DNA of 64,000 nucleotides, from NCBI RefSeq assembly GCF_958304185.1, contig NZ_OY284437.1, positions 62,001 through 126,000 on the forward strand, read 5' to 3'. The notes under the pieces were generated by a model that did no database searches, was not told where the DNA came from, and saw nothing but the letters and a program-made list of their open reading frames with translations. The DNA is from an uncultured Erythrobacter sp. GTDB lineage: Bacteria; Pseudomonadota; Alphaproteobacteria; Sphingomonadales; Sphingomonadaceae. The first letter of the stretch is position 1; each line of letters begins with the position of its first letter. This document shows positions 1-8,488 of this stretch, piece after piece. Position numbers and translations under genes: made by a program.

Positions 1-879
1 AGTCCAGTCGCGCAGGCGACGGGTGAGGGCGGGGCCTTCGTGCATGAAGTCGGGTGAGAAGAACCCCTCGATCCTGAGCCGCCGCATCAGCACCTGATCG
101 AATTCGCGGGGGCTCGTGCGCCCGCCGCCGGTGTAATCGGCGAGCAAGCCGCACACCGCGATGCGGCCATAGTGGTTCATCCGGGTCAGCACCTGATCGA
201 GCAGCGCTCCGCCGACATTGTCGAAGTAGATGTCGAAACCGCCCGCTGCGTCGAGCTGCCCGCCCACATCCGCAGCCTTGTAATCGACCGCTCCGGCGAT
301 CCCCAATTCATCGGTCAGGTAAGCGCACTTCGCAGCGCCGCCCGCAATCCCCCACGCCTCGCAGCCGAGCAGCTTGGCGACCTGCACCGCGAGTATCCCC
401 GTCGCCCCGGCGGCGGCGGAGACCAGCACCCGGTCGCCCGGCTTGGCTGCGCCGGTCTGTTCAATACCCCATAGTGCGGTCCAGCCGTTCATCCCCAGCG
501 GGCCGAACCACGCGCGGCGGTCGGTGACTGTGGGGTCGAGCACAATCGCGCCGGACATAACCGCATCGACCGTGCTGATATCCGCCCATTGCCCGAAGGC
601 GCGCACCAGATCGCCGGGCGCAAAGCCATCGGCGCGGCTTTCGATTACCTCGCCCAGCACCAACCCCGACATCGGGATTCCGAGCGGGAGCGGCGGCTGA
701 TACCCGTCCTCACGGTCGGTCAGCCACATCCGGGTGCCGGCATCCATCGACAGGTGCGAATTGCGGATGCGGATTTCGCCTGTCCCCAGCGGGGCGAGCG
801 GCGCCTCGTCCAGCTCCAGCGCGGCGGCGAAATCAGTGCCTTCGGGGCGGCGCGCGATGCGCCAGAAACGGTTCTGCAT
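1..879 (-). CDS. NADP-dependent MDR oxidoreductase (CurA/prostaglandin-reductase-like), 3' end cut by window
   Basis: The frame is open on the minus strand from an ATG at 879 to the window edge, giving 293 codons without a stop, so the C-terminus is missing. The N-terminus carries a GroES-like region typical of zinc-independent medium-chain reductases. A Rossmann segment follows (AAAGATGILAVQVAK), then a stretch reading YFDNVGG, which is characteristic of the 2-alkenal/curcumin/prostaglandin reductase branch. No zinc-ligand cysteine cluster is seen. Members reduce activated C=C bonds of enones with NADPH. The gene is divergent from the NmrA-like gene at 1025 with about 145 bp between the starts, and both may belong to the neighbouring catabolic cluster. 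The family is clear; the substrate is unknown. Confidence 0.85.
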   Translation of the reverse strand, partial: MQNRFWRIARRPEGTDFAAALELDEAPLAPLGTGEIRIRNSHLSMDAGTRMWLTDREDGYQPPLPLGIPMSGLVLGEVIESRADGFAPGDLVRAFGQWADISTVDAVMSGAIVLDPTVTDRRAWFGPLGMNGWTALWGIEQTGAAKPGDRVLVSAAAGATGILAVQVAKLLGCEAWGIAGGAAKCAYLTDELGIAGAVDYKAADVGGQLDAAGGFDIYFDNVGGALLDQVLTRMNHYGRIAVCGLLADYTGGGRTSPREFDQVLMRRLRIEGFFSPDFMHEGPALTRRLRDWT

Positions 880-1024
880 CCCACCACATTCCGGGCGCTG
901 CGCCGCTACGGCAACCCCGCCTTTTCGCTAGGGGCCAAACCCGTGCGGCTATCAATTTGGCGCGGTGCGTGAAGGGAGGGCGCTTCCTAGTCTGCCCGTC
1001 AATCATAATACGGGAGAGACACGA

Positions 1025-1972
1025 ATGGCACTTATCACAGTGATCGGCGCAAGCGGCCGGCAAGGCCTGGCGCAGGTGCGTCAGGCGCTTGCCGCCGGGT
1101 ACGATGTGCGCGCCATCTCGCGCCGTCCGGACGCGCTGGAGGGCGCGCCGGTCGAGGGGGTGGAGCGGGTCGAGGTGCGGTCGATGGATCTCTACGACAC
1201 CTCAACCTTCGCCGAAGCGCTCGAAGGCAGCGATTACATCTTCTACACCCACCCGCTGCAAGCCCGCGCGGACCGTGCCTATCTGATCGGCGAGGTCGGC
1301 AAGGCCGCCGCGCATATCGGCGTGAAGCGCGTGGTGTGGAACACTTCGAGCTGGATCCCGGACAAGCCGGGCGATCCCTTCACCTATGGCGAGAACACCA
1401 AGGGCATCAACGCCCTGTGGCGTTCGGGCGCGCCGGGGACGGTGTTCGGTTCGGTGCTGTTCATGGACAATCTGCTGACCAACTGGGCGCGGCCGTTCAT
1501 CGTCAATGAGGGCCGGTATGTGTATCCGCACAACCCCAACCTTCAGGCGAACTGGATCAGCCTTGATGACGTCGCCCGCTTCATGCTGGCGAGCCTCGAG
1601 CGGCCCGACATGGAAGGCGCATGGCTGAATATCGGCGGGCCGGAGCGGCTGGTCGGCAAGCAGGTGACGCAGTGCCTGTCGGAAGCTCTGGGCAAGGAGA
1701 TCACATACGATCCCTGCACCCCGGAAGAATTCGGCCGCTATCTGGTCGAAGCGGCGGGCGACACGATGGCCCCGGAAATGCGCGACCAATTCGCCAAGGG
1801 CATCCAGGCCTTCTACGAATACAACAACGACGCCCCGACCAAGCCCTTCGCGGTCGACATGGACCACGTCTACGAGCGCTTCCCGGAACTGGAAGGCAAG
1901 CTCGAGCCGCTGGGCGAATGGACCAAGCGGCAAGAATGGGGCGAGAGCAACTATCGGCCCGCGTTTGGGTGA
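1025..1972 (+). CDS. NmrA-family NAD(P)-binding reductase-like protein
   Basis: The protein has 315 residues and begins with a Rossmann fold (VIGASGRQG near residues 6-14), the GxxGxxG form found in NmrA/isoflavone-reductase-like atypical SDRs. I chose the ATG at 1025 because a GGGAGAG ribosome-binding site lies just upstream and the glycine motif then falls at the usual place. A longer frame from 965 would add 20 unrelated residues. Family members are NAD(P)H-dependent reductases or redox sensors. The C-terminal half (residues about 175-315) resembles the substrate-binding part of this family. It sits beside the Rieske oxygenases and may process a product, but that is inference. A GC-rich hairpin at 1984-2005 follows the stop. 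Confidence 0.8.
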   Translation: MALITVIGASGRQGLAQVRQALAAGYDVRAISRRPDALEGAPVEGVERVEVRSMDLYDTSTFAEALEGSDYIFYTHPLQARADRAYLIGEVGKAAAHIGVKRVVWNTSSWIPDKPGDPFTYGENTKGINALWRSGAPGTVFGSVLFMDNLLTNWARPFIVNEGRYVYPHNPNLQANWISLDDVARFMLASLERPDMEGAWLNIGGPERLVGKQVTQCLSEALGKEITYDPCTPEEFGRYLVEAAGDTMAPEMRDQFAKGIQAFYEYNNDAPTKPFAVDMDHVYERFPELEGKLEPLGEWTKRQEWGESNYRPAFG

Positions 1973-1983
1973 TGCTTTTGTAG

Positions 1984-2005
1984 CGGGGGCGCCTCCGCGC
2001 CCCCG
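1984..2005 (+). terminator. GC-rich hairpin after NmrA-like gene
   Basis: A near-perfect inverted repeat with CGGGGGCGC and GCGCCCCCG arms and a CTCC loop lies 12 bp after the stop. There is no T-run behind it, so it may be a factor-dependent terminator or simply a stable 3' stem. Confidence 0.4.
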
Positions 2006-2114
2006 TCCTCGCTAGGCGCGCAGCGAAGCTGCGCCCGCTGCGGGCGGCCGGTCGGCCTTGCGACGCCTACGGCGTCGGTTCAGCGCGAACCTGACACTTC
2101 ACGGCCTTCACCGC

Positions 2115-2193
2115 CACCCCAGCGCAAGCTGGGGCCTAGAGCCTCTTGGTGTAGAGCTTGCCGCCCTAGGTCCCAGCTTGCGCTGGGATGACA
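2115..2193. repeat. REP-like inverted repeat pair
   Basis: Two GC-rich palindromic units face each other: CCCCAGCGCAAGCTGGGG with CCTAGA, and CCTAGG with TCCCAGCTTGCGCTGGGATG. About 25 bp separate them in the gap between the convergent genes ending at 1972 and 2207. Each unit can form its own hairpin and the two can also pair with each other. The layout resembles dispersed intergenic REP/BIME-type elements of sphingomonads. I see only this copy in the window. Confidence 0.5.
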
Positions 2194-2206
2194 AAGATTG
2201 GCGACG

Positions 2207-3436
2207 CTACTCCGCCGCTTGCCTTTGCTCGGCTGCGAAAATCTGCACCAGCTCCTCGTCGCTCGCGCGCGTCAGACGCTCGGCCCATTGGTGGAACACC
2301 TGTCCGCCCTTTTCATTGCGGCCGAACAACACCTCTATCATCAGCCCCGATTGCAGCGCCTGATGCTGGCGCTTGCCGGTGGCGTAATCCTCGTCGCGGA
2401 CCACGATTTCGAGGAAGTTGAACTGGTCGTGCGCCGCCTGGACCTGCTCGGGCGTTTCGGGCTGATTTTCCATGACGTAGTACTGGGTGGTGTAGCTTTC
2501 ACCGACCGTGGCGCCGGGGAACAGCTGGCTGACCAGCGCCCCGCGCTGCCCGCCGCCGTAGAAGCTGGCGATCGAGATGTGCGGGAAGATCGTCCACACG
2601 CCCTGCACCAGCACTTCCTGCGGCAGATCGTCATCGGCCAGTGCTTCGAGGTCGAGCGCCTGATCGTCATCCCCCTGCACCTTGATCGCGAACTTCGACG
2701 GGGTCGACAGGCGCTGGTGCGGGCCAAAGGCGAAGTAGTTGGCGCGGTTGTAGAAGTCCGCGCCGAAGGTGTCCTTGTGCAGCACCGGCAGGTGGTAGAA
2801 ATCGAGATAGCCGTCATAGGCCGTCTTCCAGTTCGGCCCGGGGATCGTACGCTGCGCGAACAGCGTCCAGCCATCGAACTCGAACGCCTTGAGCAGATCG
2901 TCATAGCCGCACAGGTAATCGGGGATGCTGAGCTTGGAATGGGGATCGAGCGTCACCCAGATCAGCCCCGCCGCCTCGTGGACCGGGAACTTGGTCAGGC
3001 AATGCTGGCTCTTGTCGATCTTGCCGAAATCCTGCGAGTCTGCGACGCCGATCAGGTCGCCATCCGCCTTGAAGGTCCAGCCGTGATAGCCGCAGGTGAA
3101 GCGGCTGGCATTGCCGCAGCCGGCCGCCAGCGGATTGCCGCGGTGGGTGCACATGTTGAGGAAGGCTCCCATGCTGCCGTCCTTCTGGCGGGATAGCAGC
3201 AGCGGCACGCCGCAGATGTCCATCGCCTTGAAATCGCCGGGGTTGGGTAGCTCGCACGAGGGCGCCACCATCAGCGGCAGGCGGCGGAAGATCTGCTTCT
3301 TTTCCAGCTCGAACAGATCAGGGTCGGTATAGGCCTTGGCGGGAATGCGGACGATATCGTCGGCATATTCCATCGTATCGGCCGCGCCGTGGGCGACCAG
3401 ACTGCGGGTCATTTCGACCAGCGTTTCGCGTGACAT
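2207..3436 (-). CDS. Rieske ring-hydroxylating oxygenase, alpha subunit (first copy)
   Basis: This 409-residue protein is a large subunit of the Rieske non-heme iron oxygenase family. The [2Fe-2S] motif is C96-x-H98 (CTHRG) and C115-x-x-H118 (CGYHGW). The mononuclear iron site is in the C-terminal domain, with H215 and H220 in the FYHLPVLH segment and a nearby acidic residue at D212 placed to bridge the centres. Length matches alpha subunits. Such enzymes insert O2 into aromatic, heterocyclic or N-methyl/O-methyl substrates using electrons from a separate reductase or ferredoxin, which is not encoded nearby. It lies downstream of and in the same direction as the TonB-dependent receptor and the second oxygenase. 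The substrate cannot be read from the sequence. Confidence 0.9.
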   Translation of the reverse strand: MSRETLVEMTRSLVAHGAADTMEYADDIVRIPAKAYTDPDLFELEKKQIFRRLPLMVAPSCELPNPGDFKAMDICGVPLLLSRQKDGSMGAFLNMCTHRGNPLAAGCGNASRFTCGYHGWTFKADGDLIGVADSQDFGKIDKSQHCLTKFPVHEAAGLIWVTLDPHSKLSIPDYLCGYDDLLKAFEFDGWTLFAQRTIPGPNWKTAYDGYLDFYHLPVLHKDTFGADFYNRANYFAFGPHQRLSTPSKFAIKVQGDDDQALDLEALADDDLPQEVLVQGVWTIFPHISIASFYGGGQRGALVSQLFPGATVGESYTTQYYVMENQPETPEQVQAAHDQFNFLEIVVRDEDYATGKRQHQALQSGLMIEVLFGRNEKGGQVFHQWAERLTRASDEELVQIFAAEQRQAAE

Positions 3437-3542
3437 GCTTGTTCTCCCGGACTGTTGCGGGAAGCATCCGCCTTACAGCCTGCCGGGGCAATGCTCACTT
3501 TTGGCAGAGCAGGCTGACCGGCGCGCTTCGGCGCAAAAGCAA

Positions 3543-3570
3543 AGGGGCGAGCCATCGCTGGCCCGCCCCC
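3543..3570 (-). terminator. Terminator downstream of TonB-dependent receptor
   Basis: Read on the minus strand, the sequence just after the receptor stop forms a stem of GGGGCG/CGCCCC extended by GGC/GCC, followed by TTTGCTTTT. It fits a rho-independent terminator separating the receptor from the oxygenase gene at 3436. Confidence 0.55.
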
Positions 3571-3592
3571 CGCTTTCCCAATGCTGGAACGA

Positions 3593-6040
3593 TCAGAACT
3601 TGAAGCTGATTTCCGCAAAGATCTGACGGCCGCGGTTCTGGGTGAGGAAGATGTCATCACCGGTGGGCGACAGGAACGGACGCCCGCCGCTGGTGATCAC
3701 GAAGACCTTGTCGCCCAGGTTCTGGCCGACCAGCGAGAGCTTCCAGTTGCCATCCGGATGACCGACCGAGACGTTCGCATCAAACAGCCAGAAGCTCGGC
3801 TGCCTGAAATCATTGAGCGATGTTTCGTCAGTGATGTAGCCATCATTGTAGGCCGCGTTGCCCGACAGGAACAATTCGAGGCTATTGGAAAGCGGGATCG
3901 CCCAGTCTGCCGCGACGTTGCCCGACCATTCGGGGGCCTGGCTGCCGCGACGACCCTTGAGGTTGATCGTGCCGCCCTGGCCGCCCGGCTGGAGGAAGTC
4001 GTCGGTGTACTTGGCATCGAGATAGGAGATGTTCGACGAGAAGCTCAGCCCGTCGACCGGAGTGCGCCATTTGGCTTCCATGTCGACGCCCTTGGTGGTC
4101 AGCTCACCCGCGTTGCTGGTGATGAACTGCACCGTCTGCGCGTTGAAGTTCTGCACTTGCAGATCCTTGAACACATATTGGTAAGCCGTCATGTTCAGCG
4201 TGATGTCGCGGTTCGACCACTGCGACTTGAAGCCGATTTCGCCGCCGATCGCTTCTTCCGACTTGAAGATCAGCGAGCTGAAATCGCCGCTCGCCGCTGC
4301 CGCGCTGAGGCTGTTTGACGGCAGTGCCGAGTTGTCGATCCCGCCCGACTTGAAGCCGGTCTTGAACGAAGCGAAGATGTTGAAATCCTCGTTCGCCTGA
4401 TACTTCAACGTCACTTCGGGCGAGAAGTTGTCATCGGCGAAGTTGATCGGGCCGGAGAAGAAGCCCGGCCGCACAAAGGTCGGGCCGAACAGGAAGGTGT
4501 GGACGTAAGGCACGCTGATGGTCTGGACCTTCTGCTCGTCCGTCCAGCGGACCCCGCCCGACAGTTCCAGCTTTTCCGTGAGGTCGATCATCGCGCTGCC
4601 GAAGAACGACAGGGCTTCGGTCTTGGTGAGGTGGGTCTTGTCCCAGTCATAGGTGAAGCCGGTCGCCGGGTCAGGCCCGAGGAACGAGATGTTCACGCCC
4701 TGTTGCGAGGTGTCGAAGGTGATCGTGCGGTCTTCGTAGAACGCGCCGAGCATGAAGTTGAAGGCGCCATCGAAGTCCGAGGCAAGGCGCAGTTCCTGGG
4801 TGTATTGTTCAAGGTTGTTGATCGGGTCGGATGAACCCGCGCCGCCCGGCAGGCGGGTGCCATTGGGGCCGGGGATGAAGCCGCCGTAGGAATAGCTCTC
4901 GAAATCGACCGCCTTCATGTTGAGGATGCCGGTGACTGAGGTCAGCTGGAGTTTTTCGGTCAGGTCGAGTTCGAATTGCAGGCGGCCGAACCAGATGTCC
5001 GTCTCACCAAACGGCACGCCGTTGCGGCCTGCGGCTTTCGACGGGGTCGGCACGCCGCTGGCGAGCGGCCCCGCGGCGTCGGTGAAGTAGTAGCGCTGGT
5101 CAGTGACGTTGCAATCATAGCCCGCCGGCAGGTTCACTGCGCCGCCGATCAGGAAGATCGAGTCCGCGACGCCGTTCGCCCCGCAAGACACTTCGCCCGT
5201 GCCCAGCGCACCGTCGTTCTCGTGCTTGGTGTATTGCACCTTCACGTTGGCGCGGAACATATCCGACGGCTGCCAGTCGAGGGTCACGCGGCCGATGAAG
5301 TCGGTCAGGCCGCGCTTCTGATTGACCGCCGGAGAGCCGGGCTGGGCGAGCTGGAATTCGTCAATATCGTTGAACTGGGCGGCAATGCGAATGCCAAGCG
5401 TGTCGGACAGCGGGCCGGAAATGTAGCCGTTGAGCAGGTAGCCCTTCTCTTCGAATTCATAATTGGCGCGCATCCCGACTTCCCAGTCGGACGTGGGGTT
5501 GGCCGAACGCAGCGAGAGCACGCCTGCCGTGGCCGACTTGCCGAAGAACAGCGACTGCGGCCCGCGCAGCACGTCGATCTGTTCGACATCGAAGAAGCCG
5601 GCCTGCACCATGCGCATGGTCGACACGATGACGCCGTCATATTCGAACGCCACGGCGGAATCGAACGCTGCCGAGATGTTCGACGAACCCACGCCGCGCA
5701 AGCTGAGCTGGCCGCCCGAACCCGAACCGCCGACCTGCACGTTGAGGGTAGGCACGCGGCTGGTCACATCGGCGACCTGGTCAATATTGAAGCGCTGGAG
5801 CGTCTCGCCGCCGATCGCGGTCACGGTCACAGGAACTTCTTGCAGAGTTTCGTTCTGGCGGCGGGCCTGCACCACGATCACCTGATCGTCCTGGACAGTA
5901 TCCGCTTCAGCCGCCGCATCCTGCGCGAAGGCAGTGCTCGGCATGGCGGCAAAACCGCTCAGTGCGGCGCCGCACAGCAGGGTGCGGCGTATGCCGTCCA
6001 CGCGGACGCCAGATGCAATTCGGGCACGAAGTGTATTCAT
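3593..6040 (-). CDS. TonB-dependent outer-membrane receptor
   Basis: I start the gene at the ATG at 6040, giving 815 residues. It follows a purine-rich stretch and yields a clean signal peptide ending near AFAQDAAAE. The frame is open further to 6115, but that extension lacks signal features. A TonB-box-like segment (DDQVIVVQARR) precedes a plug domain with the LRGVGSS and VLRGPQSLFFGKSATAG motifs at the usual places. A long beta-barrel ends in a terminal Phe (AEISFKF), as expected for Bam-inserted proteins. The protein should import a ligand across the outer membrane using TonB energy. Its place between two Rieske oxygenases suggests the ligand is their substrate rather than iron, as for many sphingomonad receptors; this is inference. 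Confidence 0.92.
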   Translation of the reverse strand: MNTLRARIASGVRVDGIRRTLLCGAALSGFAAMPSTAFAQDAAAEADTVQDDQVIVVQARRQNETLQEVPVTVTAIGGETLQRFNIDQVADVTSRVPTLNVQVGGSGSGGQLSLRGVGSSNISAAFDSAVAFEYDGVIVSTMRMVQAGFFDVEQIDVLRGPQSLFFGKSATAGVLSLRSANPTSDWEVGMRANYEFEEKGYLLNGYISGPLSDTLGIRIAAQFNDIDEFQLAQPGSPAVNQKRGLTDFIGRVTLDWQPSDMFRANVKVQYTKHENDGALGTGEVSCGANGVADSIFLIGGAVNLPAGYDCNVTDQRYYFTDAAGPLASGVPTPSKAAGRNGVPFGETDIWFGRLQFELDLTEKLQLTSVTGILNMKAVDFESYSYGGFIPGPNGTRLPGGAGSSDPINNLEQYTQELRLASDFDGAFNFMLGAFYEDRTITFDTSQQGVNISFLGPDPATGFTYDWDKTHLTKTEALSFFGSAMIDLTEKLELSGGVRWTDEQKVQTISVPYVHTFLFGPTFVRPGFFSGPINFADDNFSPEVTLKYQANEDFNIFASFKTGFKSGGIDNSALPSNSLSAAAASGDFSSLIFKSEEAIGGEIGFKSQWSNRDITLNMTAYQYVFKDLQVQNFNAQTVQFITSNAGELTTKGVDMEAKWRTPVDGLSFSSNISYLDAKYTDDFLQPGGQGGTINLKGRRGSQAPEWSGNVAADWAIPLSNSLELFLSGNAAYNDGYITDETSLNDFRQPSFWLFDANVSVGHPDGNWKLSLVGQNLGDKVFVITSGGRPFLSPTGDDIFLTQNRGRQIFAEISFKF

Positions 6041-6252
6041 GGTCGTCTCTCCCCTTCGGACCGCGGCTCTCCCGCGTGCCCTGTAATTCCCCAACCCGTC
6101 AGCGTGTCTCCTCACGCCTTTCGGTATGTCTCGCGGGTCTATGTTACAGGGGCGCGCGCGCCATTCGCAAAAGCGATAGTGAGCCGGTCAAACTGCGGCA
6201 AAAACGTCACACGGGCTCGGCAAAGCGGCCAAAACCATCTGATGCCGTAACG

Positions 6253-7578
6253 TCATTCGGCCGCCGCGCGGGCCTCTGCTCCGGCGTGCGCGGCCTCGCG
6301 CTCCATCTGGCTGACGCGCGGATCATTGGGCCATACCCATTCAGCGCCGATCACCGGATCGACCCTCAGGTGCTCGGGCACATTCCCCGGCCCGATCATC
6401 CGGTCGAGGCTCTGGTGGAAGGAATAGATCCGCGCCTCCTGGTAGGACAGCGGCACCGACCGGAACGCCGAGCCCTGCATCGACTGCTGGATCGCTTCGC
6501 CGAACTGGGTGTCTTCGAGAATGATCGGGCTCATTTGCCGCCCGTTCGGCTGCGTCTCGTCAGGGACAGTCCAAAGATCAGGCGCGGGCGCGTCGCCCCA
6601 ATCCAGCGCCATCGTCACCAGCTCGAGCCGGGTGGTGCCGAGCGAGGTCGGCCAGAACACCAGCGGCGGCACGAAGTAGTTGCTCAAGGGGCTGACCCAG
6701 TTGGGGAACAGCGTGTAGCTTTGGGTGCAGGTGCGGCCCAGCTCGCCCACGCTGTCGATCTGTCGCCAGCCCGGCGGGCTGTCGATTGCGCGAACGTGCT
6801 CACGGTCGGTGGTGACGGGCGGCGGAGCGAGCATCCGGGCGTGGCCATTGGGATAGATGGTGTTGAGGTTACGCCTACTGTCCACCAGCGGCGCGACCGT
6901 GTTGGGGTGGATGAAGGGCACATGGTAGACCTCCATGTTGGCCTCCATCGCCACCTTCCAGTTGCACTGGAGATCGAAGGAGTGCCGCGCGGCGAGCTTG
7001 ATGCGGTCGAAGGCGAACTCCTCCCATTCGCGCGCCAGCGGGCCAAGCCAGTCGAGCAGCGGCATCGCCTCCATGTCGAAGTTGACGTAGATGATCTTGC
7101 CGAACAGCTCGCACCGAACGGGTAGCAGCCCGCGGCAGCTCATGTCGAAATCGGCCGGGAAGTCGCGCCGTTCGGGCACGCCGACAAGGCTCCCGTCGGT
7201 CTTGTAGGTCCAGTTGTGATAGCCGCACATGAGGCGGCTGGACTTGCCGCGATCCTCGGTCACCACCGGCGCGCCGCGATGGCGGCAGGTGTTGTGGAAG
7301 GCGCGCACTGTGCCGTCCATGCCATGCACAATCACGATCGGATCGCCCGCATTGTGCCAGCGCATATAGCAGCCGGGTTCCGGGATCTCGTCCAGATGCC
7401 CGGCGAACAGCCAGCTCTTGCGGAACACGTGTTGCTGTTCGAGCGCGAAATATTCGGGCGAGGTGTAGCGCCCGGCGGGCATATCGGGCAGCACGGGGAA
7501 GCCTTCAGGCTGCGCGGTGCGCTGACCTTCCCACTCCATCAGCGCCTTCAGCCGCGCGATTTCTTCCGGCTCCATCAT
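6253..7578 (-). CDS. Rieske ring-hydroxylating oxygenase, alpha subunit (second copy)
   Basis: This 441-residue protein is a second, clearly distinct Rieske oxygenase large subunit. Cluster ligands are C98/H100 (CRHRG) and C118/H121 (CGYHNW). The catalytic iron ligands are H219 and H224 in the VYHVPFIH segment, with E216 as the acidic neighbour. The start is the ATG at 7578 (a second ATG follows at 7575), preceded by GAGAGGCGGAA. An open extension to 7818 overlaps the divergent SDR gene and is rejected. It reads away from the SDR/MFS pair and towards the TonB receptor, about 210 bp apart. No small beta subunit, ferredoxin or reductase gene is adjacent, so electrons must come from elsewhere. 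Confidence 0.9.
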   Translation of the reverse strand: MMEPEEIARLKALMEWEGQRTAQPEGFPVLPDMPAGRYTSPEYFALEQQHVFRKSWLFAGHLDEIPEPGCYMRWHNAGDPIVIVHGMDGTVRAFHNTCRHRGAPVVTEDRGKSSRLMCGYHNWTYKTDGSLVGVPERRDFPADFDMSCRGLLPVRCELFGKIIYVNFDMEAMPLLDWLGPLAREWEEFAFDRIKLAARHSFDLQCNWKVAMEANMEVYHVPFIHPNTVAPLVDSRRNLNTIYPNGHARMLAPPPVTTDREHVRAIDSPPGWRQIDSVGELGRTCTQSYTLFPNWVSPLSNYFVPPLVFWPTSLGTTRLELVTMALDWGDAPAPDLWTVPDETQPNGRQMSPIILEDTQFGEAIQQSMQGSAFRSVPLSYQEARIYSFHQSLDRMIGPGNVPEHLRVDPVIGAEWVWPNDPRVSQMEREAAHAGAEARAAAE

Positions 7579-7708
7579 TTCCGCCTCTCCTCGGCTGCGC
7601 AGGTTACACCGCTGCGTCCCGCCAGCGTCCTCGCGCTTTCGACAGTGGCACGGACCCGCCCGCCCGATAGGCTGGCGACATATCGAAAAAGCTTTTGGGA
7701 GAGAGCAT

Positions 7709-8488
7709 ATGGCGGGACGGGTAGCGGGCAGGGTAGCGCTCGTGACAGGCGGGGCGATGGGTCTGGGCAAGGCCGATTGCGAGGCGCTGGCGCGCGAGGG
7801 TGCGAAGGTGATCGTCACCGACCGCGATGCCGAACTCGCCCATCAGGTCGCAGCCGCGATTGGCGGCGATGCGATGGCGCTGGATGTCACCAGCGAAGAG
7901 CAATGGATCGAAGTGATGCGCGCCGTGAAGGAGCGCCACGGCGGGCTGGATATTCTCGTCAACAACGCGGGCAATGTGATCTTCGAAAGCATCGAGGATT
8001 GCAGCTTGGCGCACTTCAAGCTGCATCTCGACATACACGTGGTCGGCACGTTCCTCGGGTGCAAATATGCCGTGCCGCTGATGAAGCATCGCCACGAAAC
8101 GGTCGGCGGGGGCGGGTCGTCGATCATCAACATGGCCTCGACCGCGGCGCTGATGGGTTATGGCAATATCCCAGCCTATGGCGCGGCCAAGGCCGGGATT
8201 GCGGGCATGACCCGCAGCCTTGCGGTCGATTTCCAGGACAAGGGCTACGGCATCCGCGTCAATGCGCTGGCGCCGGGCGGGATCGAAACCCCGATGGTGA
8301 TGGGCATTTCCGGGCGCGGCGGCGAAAAGCCGATGGACATTCCCGAAGGTCCGCTGGCGATGGATGCGCTCGGCCATCCCAAGGATGTTGCGGGTTGCGT
8401 GCTGTTCCTCGCTTCGGACGAAGCGCGCTTTCTCAATGGCCTGACGATCCCGGTGGACAATGGCCTCTACGCCCGTCCCCACCACTGA
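7709..8488 (+). CDS. SDR family oxidoreductase (dehydrogenase)
   Basis: A classical short-chain dehydrogenase of 259 residues. The cofactor motif is VTGGAMGLGKAD near residue 12, NNAG is present, and the catalytic set is Ser in the INMAS segment with Tyr-x-x-x-Lys (YGAAK). The ATG at 7709 has a GGGAGAGAG ribosome-binding site. The gene is divergent from the second oxygenase, with about 130 bp for shared control, and its 3' end overlaps the MFS gene by 29 bp, so the two are probably co-transcribed. It may oxidise an alcohol or dihydrodiol made by the oxygenases; that role is inferred from context only. Confidence 0.88.
   Translation: MAGRVAGRVALVTGGAMGLGKADCEALAREGAKVIVTDRDAELAHQVAAAIGGDAMALDVTSEEQWIEVMRAVKERHGGLDILVNNAGNVIFESIEDCSLAHFKLHLDIHVVGTFLGCKYAVPLMKHRHETVGGGGSSIINMASTAALMGYGNIPAYGAAKAGIAGMTRSLAVDFQDKGYGIRVNALAPGGIETPMVMGISGRGGEKPMDIPEGPLAMDALGHPKDVAGCVLFLASDEARFLNGLTIPVDNGLYARPHH

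Noticed and set aside
6041-6115. N-terminal extension of the TonB receptor to 6115
   Set aside because: It would put 25 polar residues before the signal peptide; the ATG at 6040 gives a normal exported protein.
4976-6250. Plus-strand frame of 424 codons opposite the TonB receptor
   Set aside because: It has no family motif and mirrors the receptor's codons, so it is a shadow frame.
7579-7818. N-terminal extension of the second Rieske oxygenase to 7818
   Set aside because: It overlaps the divergent SDR gene and lacks family similarity; the ATG at 7578 has its own ribosome-binding site.
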